Positions 11,478 to 23,582 of a DNA stretch of 64,000 nucleotides are shown in pieces. Position numbers and translations under genes: made by a program. This DNA comes from Vigna angularis. Its lineage: Eukaryota; Streptophyta; Magnoliopsida; Fabales; Fabaceae. The notes under the pieces are model-generated. The model ran no database searches. It was not told the origin of the DNA and worked only from the letters and a program-made list of their open reading frames with translations. Within the stretch, counting starts at the first letter, position 1, and each line of letters begins with the position of its first letter. The stretch is taken from positions 51,061,630-51,125,629 of the forward strand of contig NC_068970.1 of NCBI RefSeq assembly GCF_016808095.1. The letters run 5' to 3'.

Positions 11478-14400
11478 ATGAGAATGTCTCCGAAGCTCCC
11501 TTCGAATCTCTTACCATGGCTCATCGTACTAACATTTGCAACCTTCTATTTCTTCTCTACATTCCTCTCTCTCCACACTTTCTCTTCTTCTACAACCTCA
11601 CAATCACTCGCAATCTCCAAATGCAATCTTTTCACCGGCCAATGGGTCTCGGATCCTGACCGCACCCCTCTCTACGACCAAACATGCCCTTTCCACCGTA
11701 ACGCCTGGAACTGCCTCCGAAACGAGAGGCAAAATATGAGCTTCATCAACTCCTGGAAGTGGGTGCCCCGGAACTGCCACTTGAACCGGATCGACCCATT
11801 TCGGTTTCTGGGTCGGATGAGGAACAGGAACATTGGGTTTATTGGGGACTCCCTCAACGAGAATTTCTTGGCTTCTTTTCTCTGCACTCTCAGGGTCGCC
11901 GATGAGGGAGCCAAAAAGTGGAAAAAGAAGGGTGCTTGGAGGGGTGCCTATTTTCCCAAATTCAATGTCACCGTCGCTTATCACCGTGCTGTTTTGCTCT
12001 CCAGATACCAGTAATATTCTCATTAACCAATTTTTATTTTCTTTTTGGTTCAGATAATTGCAAATAGATATGTACTGCTTTGTTTTACATGAAGGGGGTA
12101 TGTAACTCCTCGCCTGATAGTCTGAATGTGCATTTCACTTGAAGAGGTGGTGGCAAGTATGGTGCTTTATTTCAAGTTTAAAGCTTAATTTTGGATAGAT
12201 GCTGTAGAGAGTTAGCTTAGATCCTTAGAGATTGGTTGACGTACTGAAATTTGGTGTGAAATTTATATTTGATAGCAACCGGGCATTCTAGGTTGTATCG
12301 GATAACCAAAAGGTTGATACTTATGTGCTGTTGATAGTTGGTTCAGATTTGGGTGTGTGCCGGTGGAATAAAGTTTGATAGGTGGTGGTTTGAAGGATGT
12401 TGAAACAACAAACTTGTTCTTGAATTGAAAGAGTAGCGTTTGAACTTTAAACTACAGGGTTGGTGATAATCTATCCGGGAGATGTATTTAATGACTGGAA
12501 ATTCTTGTTGAGTTTTCAACATTGAACTTTTCCATAAACAATTGTAGGAGAAGGAGAAAAAAAATAGACTTCTCCATATGTTAAATTTTGTTTCTATTTA
12601 AGTCATGCTGAAGTTCTCCAAAAGTTTATTTTTAAATTATGCTTAAACTAATTTTCTTTCTTCTATTAGTGCTTTTGGAGAATTTTATCCAAACAATTCT
12701 CTGTCCTACTTGTATGTTGTTGTTGGTTCATAGTTTTGGCTATATTTGTGAATTGGATATTTTCATTTTGTAGTTATTTATCCGACACATACTGCAGCTC
12801 GTTTTATGGATTAGAAGAACCTATAGATGTAGACTATAGCACTGTTATGAGAATTGTTTATGATGATGCATTAGTACTTTAGAAACACAAATATAAACGC
12901 TGCAGCTGAACAATACTTCTCAGAAATCTAAACATATATATTTTATCCACTTATTGAATATATACAGCACTCCTGTTAAAGATTCTGCATTGTATTTGTA
13001 TTAAAAAAATCACTTTTCTGTGGATCATACTAAATTAGTAATTCCTTTATGCATCCCTACCAAAATATGCATCATACTACAATATATGCATGAATCTGAT
13101 AAAGATACATGAAGATTCTTACTCTTCACATTTCCTATTTTAGGATTTTAGAAGTAGATATGCTTTTATTTTGACTGTTAAAATATGTTTATGAATATTA
13201 CATTGTTTCCTTTTGCTTTGGTTTCAATATCACTAGGGTGTTTAATTTTAATAGGGCGTGGGCAAGGACAAAAGGGAACTAAGTGTGAGTGTGTAGGGGC
13301 AGCTACCACTCCTAGAAAGTTAAAAAGCCTATAGCCTTTACTGTCAAAATAAAGTTTCGCCCACTTTAATATTTGGCTCTTGGTATCAAGTCCATTTGTC
13401 ATTAGGTTGGGGCAAAACTTTGCTCCCCTAACATTTTTTTTTTCTGGTTTTAGCTAGGCAATGATGATTAATGGAGTAACTGTTTCCTAAAACTGAACTT
13501 TATATAATTTGGGATTGAAGATCGGCATTCTACAAAGTCAACCAACTTGGTTTCCTTCTTTTATCTTGTTTGGCTACGCCATTTGCAGTTTCAACTTTCA
13601 GCTTATTTCTCTGAAATATTTCATCTTTTTATAATTTTCATCCACTAACTCTATCTTAGTTTTAAGTGGTTCCTGTTTTTTGCGTTCTGATTGCCTTATT
13701 TTACTATGTTGCTTTGATGTTAATTTGAAAATGGAAACCTTATGAGCTCATTACTGATTAAACAAAGGTGGCAGCCAAAACAAGCAAAAGGTGGGATGCA
13801 AGATGGATCAGAAGGCTTTTATCGAGTTGATGTTGATGTTCCTGCTGATGATTGGGCTAAAATTGCCGGATTCTATGATGTTCTGGTGTTTAATACTGGT
13901 CACTGGTAATTCTTGTTTTCTTGAATTCTGTAATTTCCGGATGATGCACTACCACTTTAATAAAATTGAATTTGACTGCCTATATATGCTTTGTTTAAGA
14001 GTTGTTGAATGACTCAACTACTCACTCACAACGCATATACAGGAAGTAAAAATGAATGAATTAAATAAGTAATAATATTAATTGTTAAAAAATTGAAAAG
14101 AGCTTAAAGAGGATTTCTTGTGTTGCAACATATTTTTTATGAAACTGGTTTGGGTCTAATTTTTTTTGGCTTGTCTCTGTATTTTTATGAACTGTTCCAA
14201 TGATTGAATGTACATAGTTACTTGATTTGGTGTTTAATAGGTGGAATAATGACAAATTTCCAGAAGAGAAGCCTCTCGTCTTCTATCAAGCAGGACAAGC
14301 AATAGTTCCGCCTCTTAGGATGTTAGATGGACTCAAAGTTGTTCTTGCTAATATGATCACATACATTCAGAAAGAATTTCCTAGAAACACCCTTAAATTC

Positions 14401-15312
14401 TGGAGATTACAATCCCCAAGCCACTTTTATGGTGGTGACTGGAATCAAAATGGGAGCTGCTTGTTCAACAGGCCCCTTGAGGAGAATGAGGTGTGTATTT
14501 CTGAAACTCGTCTGCATTTTTTTGTCTCCTTGGGGAAGTCTCTCTTTTCCTTGTCTTTCTTGCAATGTTAATCACTTTTATGTGTTGAGAATCCAAGCAT
14601 GAGTCTAAGTCTCATATTGATTAGAAATGAGAAAATTGAGCATTGGTGTTGTATCTTTCTGAACCCATTAACCTATTGTTTTTGGGTAGAGAGTGATGAC
14701 AATTCTTTATATGGTTGGGCTCAAGTCTTATTGATATTAGGCTCAGGTTTTATTGGTGTTGTATCTTTCCAGTGAAACTCCTCCTCAGTAAACCTAACAT
14801 TATGGTCCTCCCAATTTGTTATGCTATAAATTGCTACATTTTAGAACATGCTTTTCTGAAATTTCTCCCTCATTTAACTGTGTAACACGTCTCACAAAAG
14901 AACATCCAACTATGGGTGGCATTTGATAAATGTTTTTATTTTAAACAACTAGAATGCTTCACTTTTTCTGAGGGACCTGTTGAATTGTGTTCCATGCCCC
15001 ATGTGTTTTGATATACTAATACCTGGACAGCTTGACTCATGGTTTGAACCCAGGAACAACGGAGTTAACAGGGAAGCAAGACTATTGAATTATGTGATTG
15101 AAGAAGCATTACAAGGCACAGACATTCACTTGCTTGACTTAACTCATTTAAGTGAGTTCAGAGCTGATGCTCATCCAGCAATTTGGTTAGGAAGGAAAGA
15201 TGCAGTTGCAGTATGGGGTCAGGATTGCATGCATTGGTGTCTGCCTGGTGTTCCCGACACATGGGTTGATATATTGTCACAGCTGATCAATGATGGCTTA
15301 GAAAAGAGCTGA
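11478..15312 (+). CDS. Trichome birefringence-like (TBL12/13-type) acetyltransferase
   Basis: Four exons with GT-AG borders: 11478-12010, 13768-13905, 14241-14490 and 15031-15312, together 400 aa. Residues 13-33 are a hydrophobic signal anchor, giving a Golgi type II membrane protein. The TBL domain starts at C49 (CNLFTGQWVSDP) and contains CPFHRNAWNCLRNER. The GDS esterase motif is at residues 123-125 (GFIGDSLNENF, catalytic Ser125), and NTGHWWN spans the exon 2/3 junction. The C-terminal DxxH motif is DCMHWCLPG at residues 372-380 (Asp372, His375). Family members O-acetylate cell-wall polysaccharides such as xylan, mannan or pectin; the substrate of this one is unknown. GDSLNEN in place of the more common GDSM form, and the short length, point to the TBL12/13 subgroup (from memory, not aligned). 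ATG 11484 is an alternative start. The domain appears complete. Confidence 0.93.
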
Positions 15313-15774
15313 CGGGCCACTGAAAGTAAAGAACCTGTTCCATTGGAATGTTACATAGCATGAACAGAAAACTTCCTCTGGTATGTTGTGTTGGGGGCCA
15401 TGCAGCCAAGTTCTGTGACCAGGATACGAGAATTTTGGGTTGTGCTTGAAATGTGCAAGGCTGATCTTGCTTGGAAGAAAAGCTTCAATGGAGGAAGGAA
15501 GAGACTAATTGGTCGAGCATATGCTATACTGAACAGGCCCGATCTAAATGCCATTCATCATAGGCTTTTAACTTGTTAAATTCTAGCGGTAACTCCTTTC
15601 ATTCAGATTATTTTGTTCATATTATCAGTGATAAAAAAAAAAAGAATTCCTGAATCTTCTGTTCAAAATTTCGATATCTTGTAAGATGTTCCATATTTAT
15701 GTGAGTGAAAATTTATACGCAATGATGCGAAACTGCTGCATGTTGCACGACGATCAATCAAATTTGCAGATGTT

Positions 15775-15780
15775 AATAAA
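15775..15780 (+). terminator. Candidate polyadenylation signal of the TBL gene
   Basis: AATAAA lies 463 nt after the stop codon and just before an AT microsatellite. It is plausible only by position. Confidence 0.35.
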
Positions 15781-15791
15781 AGAAATGGGAT

Positions 15792-15815
15792 GATAATAAT
15801 AATAATAATAATAAT

Positions 15816-15859
<44 letters not shown>
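15792..15859. repeat. Compound (ATA)n-(TA)n microsatellite
   Basis: About nine ATA/AAT units run directly into about twenty TA units. Confidence 0.95.
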
Positions 15860-15862
<3 letters not shown>

Positions 15863-16374
15863 ACTTTTGAAACAGGTGTTTAAAAAGTGAAGAGTCTTAC
15901 CAAATACCTTCTATGATAAGATGATAATATAAAAAGAAAATTACTCTTTCAATTATTTAATTACTGATTTTATCAAAAATAAATGTTTGAATACTTTGAA
16001 TTAAAGGATTTTTATAGAACGTGTTATTAATTTATTTACAATCTTAAATATTTTTAACTTAATTTCAATAAAATCTATTATTAATTCCTCAATCAACGGC
16101 GAGAATGACTTAAGAAAGAAAACATATGGGAAAAATAAAATGCGAGAAGCTTTATTTTTTGTGTTATACTGTTATGTGACAGAAAATCAATTTGTGCCGT
16201 CAACGAGCACCTATTGACTTTACCATTCTACCTTTTATGTACTATAACAAACATTAAAGTCAACTACGGTTGTTTACATTATTATTATTATTATTTTAAA
16301 GTCAACTGACGTTTAGTCTTGCAAAAAAAGTCAAAATTTTAGGTGCATTTGGTAGTATTTTATATTTAAGATTA

Positions 16375-16592
16375 GGATTTGAGAGGATTTAAAGATAAAT
16401 TTTTTTATCGTTTATTTGAGTGAATTTGGAAGGTAAATGAGAGTGAATTTGAAAATAAAATTTGTGAGAATTAGTATAGAATTGCATTAACGTGACAAAT
16501 TAAAAAAATTTATTTCCAAATTCACTCTCATTTACCTCCAAATTTACTCAAATAAACGACAAAAAAATTTATCTTTAAATCCTCTCAAATCC
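16375..16592. mobile_element. Foldback MITE-like inverted repeat
   Basis: Two arms of about 85 bp (16375-16459 and 16509-16592) are inverted copies of each other with only a few mismatches; both contain ggatttgagaggatttaaag and its complement. The loop between them is about 49 bp. There is no coding capacity. The shape is that of a foldback MITE or a hairpin-forming siRNA source. No convincing target duplication was found, so the superfamily is open. Confidence 0.8.
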
Positions 16593-18171
16593 AAAAATAA
16601 TATTAGAAGTTAACACATAATTAAATATGGAAAATTAATTTTAATTATAAAATTTACTTTAAATTTAAATCCAAAAGTGTCTTTAGTTGTTGAAAAATTT
16701 TAAATTTTGGTTTTAATTTTTATTTCTAAAATCAATAATTTTGGGTATGATAAATACGTTGGAAATAAAGAACATCGATGGACAATTTTTATTTTTACAT
16801 AAACATCGTTGATCGATGTTCAAAGTTTGGTTTCATAGTTGACAAAACTTAAGGTTGGTGAATAACATTTTGTTGGCATTGGGAGAGGGCTTAGAACACC
16901 CAAGTTTTGAAATAAAATTTAATACAAAAGGACTTACCTTCTATCAACATAAGTTTCTTTTTTAATCAAAGGCTTTTTGTTGGAGAATTTATTAAATTAT
17001 GGTTGAAAATATGACTTTACAATGAAAAGGTTGAGTTTAATTTTTTTTTCTTCAAATTCATGTTCTTTAACACATTTTCTTATTTTCGTTTTTTTATTCT
17101 TTTTGAAATAGTGCTTTGTTGCAGTTTTTTTTTTCTTTGAAATTACACTTAGTAGCATGAATCGTGCCTGGTAGCACGTTTCTCTAATTTCTTTTAAGAT
17201 TTTGCGAAATCGTGTATAAGTACGCATTTGTAGTTTTGTAGGATTTTCATTTATTTTTTTTCCATGTTAGTAACTTTTATTTTAAATTTTTAAAATATTT
17301 TTTACTATTATTTGCAAATTTTTTGTGGTTGGACATTTTTTTAATATTTAAATTTATTCTAAGAAATGCATAAAATGTTATAGTTTTTATTTTTTATTTA
17401 TTTCATAAAAATTTGTTTATTTAAAGGTCATTTGAGAAAATTTAAAACCATTACAATAAGCTTGAGTCTTTATTGAAATAAAATGAATTCAATAAATAGG
17501 AGAAATAAATGTTATAATTTTTTTTTACTTTTATATAAACAATTTGTCTTATTACGAACCTTGTTCAGTGTATATTTCCTCTGCATGAGCATTCATCTTT
17601 TCAACCTCACTTTTGAATTCATGAAATACATATAGAGAGTGGGATAAAAATAACTTCAATATACCAAAACTCACGTAGAATTTGGGATAAAAATATTTGT
17701 ATAAAAATATACATGGTATTCCAGACTAAGTATTCCTAGAAATAAATAATTGTTATTCTACCATAATAAAATATTATTTGTTAAAAAAATTCTATTCTAC
17801 CATAATAAACATTTTCTATTCGTTATAAATGGAAATTGTTTAGGGTTTATATAAAAATTAAATTGAAAGTCGTTTTTCAGTTTACGATTTTCATTTAAGC
17901 ACGTTTTTCTGAAGCACTTTTTGTTAGTGATATTTCTTGTATCTATTTTCCGCATTTTTATTTGATCACCAAAATATAGTTTCAAGACTTTTACATGTTT
18001 AAATATTAAAATAAACATTTCATTTTATTGAGAACTGAATTCATAAGAACTTACACATTTGATACTATAGTAATTATTTATCCATTAATACTTTCTCAAT
18101 CTTTTAATATGAATTAAGAAACATTGAGTTAATATAAAGTTAGTGAAAAAAAAACTTTAATTTTTTATTTT

Positions 18172-18210
18172 TTTTTATCTTTATGTTCATTTTTAATATA
18201 AGTATTTTCA
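18172..18210 (+). repeat. 39-bp direct repeat, left flank of LTR-like block
   Basis: Identical to 19198-19236. Similarity continues more loosely for about 30-50 bp beyond both copies (ttaactat..., ttatgaaaaata), with a 19-bp length difference. Confidence 0.85.
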
Positions 18211-18240
18211 CCTTAACTATTATGAAAAATAGTTTTTTCA

Positions 18241-19197
18241 TTGGAATCGATATCGTGCACTGAATATTTAAAAACATATTCGGACAAGACTAAAAAGATG
18301 GATGAATTATTTTAAAAAAAAAATTCTCTTTAATAGATTTTTGTTTTTAAAAATTTATTTAATAAATCAGAAAAGTTAATTTTGAATAAAAATAAATAAA
18401 CAAAGGAGAGAAGGAAAGAGAAAAATTACACAAGTAATTTTTATACTGGTTCGATCAAAAGATCCTATGTCTAGTTGTTAATCTCTTCAAAAGAGGGATT
18501 AACCTTTCCACTAAAATAAGTAACAATTTACAATTGAGAAATAAGGATTGAGATTGGAAAACACCTCATAAGAGATGAAAGACACCTCTATAAACAACTT
18601 GATTATGCTTTGTAGGTATATTTCACCATTTAGACACACTAAGAAAGAACATTTCCTCTTACAAGCACCAAGTTCACAAGTTCACAAACACTCAGTTTCT
18701 CTTAAACACACAACTCTAATACTCTTAGTGAAAAGTTATTTTAAAGTTATGTTTAAGTTAATTATTTATAGACTCTTACATTTGAAAATTAGGTTAGAAA
18801 ACGAAGAGTCAAGTTCATAACTGCCACTAATAATCGATTATCATAAGTGATAATCGATTATCTGCGAACCTTAGTAATTCATGCTTTTGGGGATAATCGA
18901 TTATCACATAGACTTTATGAAAAATAAAAAAATTTCTATGTTTTCTGCTACTTGGGTTCTAGTTATTGACTCTTGAACTACTAAATTAATTACAATACAC
19001 ACATTACAAGACTTTATCAACTAAATTATTGAGTCTTCCAATTATCATATTACAAGACTTTATCAACTAAATTATTGAATCTTCCAAATATTTCTTGAAA
19101 CCAAACACTTCTTTTATTCTTTAACACTTCTCTACGAAACATCATCGTCAAAATTCTTTATTGAAGCAAAATGTCCATCTTCTTCTGTTTGCTAACA
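18241..19197 (-). mobile_element. LTR-like block related to element D
   Basis: Shares with the D LTRs the phrase around ctggttcga...agat.ctatgtc and ggattaacctttccactaaaat, paired TAATCGATTA palindromes (18831, 18851; a third at 18894), and an end reading ...TTGCTAACA, which is an LTR start on the minus strand. The left end is not a clean LTR end. It is best read as an old, diverged solo or truncated LTR. Confidence 0.5.
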
Positions 19198-19236
19198 TTT
19201 TTATCTTTATGTTCATTTTTAATATAAGTATTTTCA
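19198..19236 (+). repeat. 39-bp direct repeat, right flank of LTR-like block
   Basis: Partner of 18172-18210. It begins immediately after the ...CTAACA edge of the LTR-like block. At 39 bp it is too long to be a normal 4-6 bp LTR target duplication. Confidence 0.85.
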
Positions 19237-21569
19237 TGTTAACTATTCTTAATTACTTATAACGATATTATGAAAAATATTCTTTTAAAAAATAAAAAGA
19301 ATTGTCTTTTCAAAAACAAAACTAAAGTGTTATAAAAAAACACTTATAGGTTTAAGAAGAAAATAAGGATATTTTAAAAATATATATAAATTTGTGGAGC
19401 AAATTCATACTTGATCTAATTGGTCCTTGAAAACAAGTACTTTGAATTATAAATTCTAGTTAAAAAAATTTAAGTAAAAGGATTACTAAAAAATTCATGT
19501 GGATTCTTTGTAAATATATAATATTTGATACACACATAAATACTTTTCTTTATGTTTACATAAAAAACTTATAGGCAAATTAATAGATAAATAATTAAAG
19601 TATGTATTTATATCAAAATTCTTATGTATTTTTATGAGTGGAATGTATTTGTACATAAATTAAGTAAATAGACAGAAAAACAAAAAGTGGAGTCGTTAGA
19701 ATGGTAACGACTTTAATATAGAAAAAGTGAAGTCATGAAGAGTTATGATTTTAACATCTCTTTGGATTTGTTTTCTAAACTTCTTTTATATTTTCTTTCT
19801 AGATTTCTAACCTTACTTTTTATCCTTTTCAAAATCAATAATAGCATAGTTGTTTATGGTGAAGAGCTTTATGCACTCATATGATCAAAGAATTGAACAA
19901 AGTATGTTTTCATTTTGCCTTTTTGAGGTATGTTAGCTCTTTGGGTTACATGCGGACTATAAAGCTATGTATGTGACTTAAAGATGCTCTTGGTAAATAT
20001 CTTTTGTTCTATGATCTTGAAGATAGGATAAGATGTCTAATTGGGGTCTTTATTGTCAAGTTAGGTTTTTATGTGTTAGATAGAACTTTAAGGAACATAT
20101 TTGAGGGTTGTTTAACTAAGGTAAGAAAAACTAATCTTAATCTTTGCATATTTGAATTTCATTATTAGATTTGGTTTGTTTGGTTTTCTATGTGTTGATG
20201 GTTGAATTAGTATATTAGTTTAGATTGATTTGGTTGAATTAGATAAGAAAAATGTATGATTGTATGAATTGTGTTGATTGATGAAATGATATTTGATGCT
20301 ATGAAATTGAGATTTATCTATAACAAGATATCCTTAGTTTAAATGGATCATTTTTTTTATCAAATTGATGTTGTTTATGACTTGTTCATAGAAAGAAAAG
20401 TTTCATTTGAGCTAAAGATACACTGATTACGTAAATTTGTGTGTCTGTATTATGCAGACTCGTTGGGCGAGCCAATTGTTCGTCGAGCGAGTGACAAAAG
20501 TGATTATGGAAGAGTCAAGGGAGGCTTTCTCACTAGGAGAGCAATCCTCTCACTGGACGAGTTGTGTTTCTTGTTGTAAGTCATCTCGAGAAAATTGTTA
20601 TTTTTGTTTCGTTAACCGTTGGATCGAGTTAAAATTTTAACAATTGGTCCTATACATATGATTTTTCACTTTGATCGTTTGGATATTTAATTTGGGGTTT
20701 GTAGTTAGAAAAATCAGTAGCTCACAATTTCTCTATTTTTAGATTTCTTTTGTGAAGAGCATTACTACTTTGATGTGTTGGCTAGTTGTTAGATACTTAT
20801 TGTGGTATTGGTTTGATATAGGAGTAAAATAATGTATATTGTGAATGATATGTGTGTGTGAATGAAAGGTAAAGCATGCCAATGTGACTAAATAGTTTCA
20901 TACATATATATGTTGTGGATATTGTATGAGGTATATTTGAATAGAGTATGGTTTAAATGGTTAAATACAAAGAATATATGAGTATGAGGATCTTGTAGAT
21001 ATGCAACATGATTGTGAATAAATTATTGGGAATAAAAGTGGAGGAATGGAATGAAAAGATGGAAATTATGAAATTATTTGTTGTATGATTTTGAGGTGTG
21101 TACTTCTAAAGAAGAAGTGCAAATTCATTTTAGTTTATGCATTGACTAGTGGTATGTGATGGTCAGAAGTTATCATATACTCTATTGATTTTACAAACTC
21201 ACAAAGTAATATAGTCTAGGTGGTGAAAGTTGATAAAGATTCTTATGACAAAATTAGAGGTGAGATCCTTCATATGGCAAAGCCATAAGTTAACTTTGTT
21301 AAAAGGAATTAGACAGCTTGTTAGGCTAAGCAGAGTGAGATTTTTTTGCTACAATCCATTAAGAAGTTTTATGATAGGTGCAAGACTTCTTGTATCCAAG
21401 TCAATACATAAATTCAAATATTGAGTTTAGAATCATTATATTATGTATGATTGCTTGTTTAGTTGCGAGTTAATAAGGATTGTATTATTATAGAGATTGT
21501 AAAATATGTACGTTGAAATTATCATTAGCTTACTCTTTCTTTGTGTATGTGTTATGGTTTATCCACCTA

Positions 21570-21770
21570 CAATGAAGAACTTTCCTTATAATTTAAAAAA
21601 TAATGAAGATAGAAATCATTTAGAATTTTCATCTAATTTTAAAAATAATGGAGAATTTTTCTCATAATTTTAAAATTAATGAAGAACTTTCTTCTAATTT
21701 TAAAAATAACCGAGAGTTTTTCTTCTAATTTTAAAAGTAATGAGAATTTTTTTTCTAAAATTTAAAATTA
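21570..21770 (+). repeat. Degenerate AT-rich tandem repeat
   Basis: Five or six imperfect units of about 33-38 bp on the theme aatgaagaactttcttctaa followed by ttttaaaa. Just after it, ttgaataaaattaacaaaa occurs twice about 30 bp apart. Confidence 0.6.
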
Positions 21771-22244
21771 GAGCTAAATTGAATAAAATTAACAAAATTT
21801 AAGATTAAATTGAATAAAATTAACAAAAGTTGGGAGTGAATTGAATACAAGACACTTACATGTGACACTAACCGTGACATTGATATTGACTTGACATATG
21901 ACATTAATACTAACTTGACACGTGACATTATTATTGTCATGTGATATAATGTTAACTTGATATGTTGACAATTTTTTAAAATTAAAAAAAAAGCAAAAAG
22001 TTAATAAAAAATTTTAAAAATATAATCAAGAACTGACACATGACACATTGTTCATTTCCTATTAAAAATTTTGACGGTGTTATAAAAAATATCAAATTAA
22101 ACAAAATTTACCAAAATATAAATCATATTAAAAGTCAAAAAAAAAGTAAATCTCACGATAAAAATATGACAAAAATAGTATTTAAGTTTTAATTAAATTA
22201 AATTGATGTCGTGTTTTACTGTGAAAAGAAAAAAAAACTATGCA

Positions 22245-22415
22245 CAGAAAGTAAAGTAATTTTATAGTTTCCTTTATTACAAAACATAAAGTAAATTTGT
22301 CTATATTTAAAATAAACATCTCAAGGAAAGTTAAAGTAACTTTATATTGTCATTTATTACGAAACACTTATAAAGTAAGTTTGTTGATTTTACAATAAAT
22401 ATTTTTAAAGTCAAT
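22245..22415 (+). repeat. Two-copy tandem repeat of about 85 bp
   Basis: Both units run aaagtaa..tttatatt.tc.tttattac.aaac, then taaagtaa.tttgt and ataaa.at. They are diverged but collinear. Confidence 0.6.
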
Positions 22416-23141
22416 TAATGTTAATTTTAATGGTTGATAATGTAAAAGAATGTAAACTGCCTTGTTATTCATGACTATTAAAATCATATTGTAAAGCAAT
22501 TAACAACTTCTTTTAGCACATTCTTTTGTAAAAATTTGAAAACATTTTAATTACCTTAATTATGTCAGATTAGGAGAAATTAGATAAAAAATTTCTGATG
22601 AAAAACTAAAATCAGTTCATTTGTAAAGAAGATATTCTTGTATAAGCATGGGCATAACATATTATTTTTAGGCACAACCAATTACAAATACAGTTTATAG
22701 AATAAAACAATTTGTAACAAAATAAAAATGTGATTCTCGATTATATTTTGCTTTCAAAAAATTTGTAATAACTTATTTTATTTTTTTTTAGTGAAAAATA
22801 AAATCTGTCAACCATTAGACATTGGTATCTATAATACATGTCGTATTTCGCGTCCATTAGTTTGAATATATTAAAAAAAACACCATAGATTTCATGTGTA
22901 ACTGGGATCTCCAAAAACTTTATTCATAACGTGCAGAAAATGGAAAAGGGAAATTATTGCACTGAATGAACAAGTGCGTACTGTAGGAAAAGTTCCTACA
23001 ATGGTCTGAAAAAACACGTGCCTAAGGCATGGACGGCAATCATGTACAGACAAAAATCCCTTCACTTTTTTCTATTGGGAGCACAGGCTCTCCATCATGC
23101 TCTCTGAACCATGAATTCTAACACAGAATGAACTAAAAGAG

Positions 23142-23147
23142 TTTATT
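23142..23147 (-). terminator. Candidate polyadenylation signal of HEMA
   Basis: AATAAA on the minus strand 436 nt after the stop codon. Another lies at 22919-22924. Either could be used. Confidence 0.3.
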
Positions 23148-23582
23148 CATTATTAAAGAATACTCTCACTCATCCAATTATCATGAAAATCTCCTACAAC
23201 AGTAGTCGATTCTGTAGTATCTAACCGTCCTAATTTGTAACAAAAATCATGACTACAAGATAAACAGAATAAGAGATCAAAACCAAACTTCAAATAAAGA
23301 CATTTGAACATAACATAGCTTAACATTGACGTTATTAAAATTATAAGAATCATCTGTTCTCATGAGGATCACGACTTTACAATTGTCTCTATATCAAGCT
23401 CGTTGAGAAAATTATAACAAGTTGTATTCAGTTGGAGCATCGATGTCTAATTTCTTGTGTATTATGTTAAAAATAATTGAAAGAATTAGCCTCCAAAGGG
23501 CCTCAATCTACTACTGTAGTGTACAAAATGGCGGGGTTGCAGTTCCCAAAGTAAACAAATTAAACTAAACCAATTGAAGAGT

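Larger units (their letters stand above)
16600..22900. other. Intergenic region, repeats only
   Basis: AT-rich DNA without a supported gene. It holds an LTR-like block between duplicated flanks (18172-19285), a degenerate tandem array (21570-21770) and a two-copy tandem repeat (22245-22415). Near 19690-19750 there are the words gtggagtcgttag and aacgacttt, similar to those near 2050. Near 20455-20560 a GC-richer phrase (cgttgggcgagcc, gtcgagcgag) resembles dispersed legume repeats. Confidence 0.5.

Noticed and set aside
11432..11659. 75-aa frame as the TBL start
   Set aside because: Wrong frame for the TBL domain; kept only as a possible overlapping uORF.
15388..15579. 63-aa frame after the TBL stop
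   Set aside because: Lies in the probable 3' UTR and shows no family resemblance.
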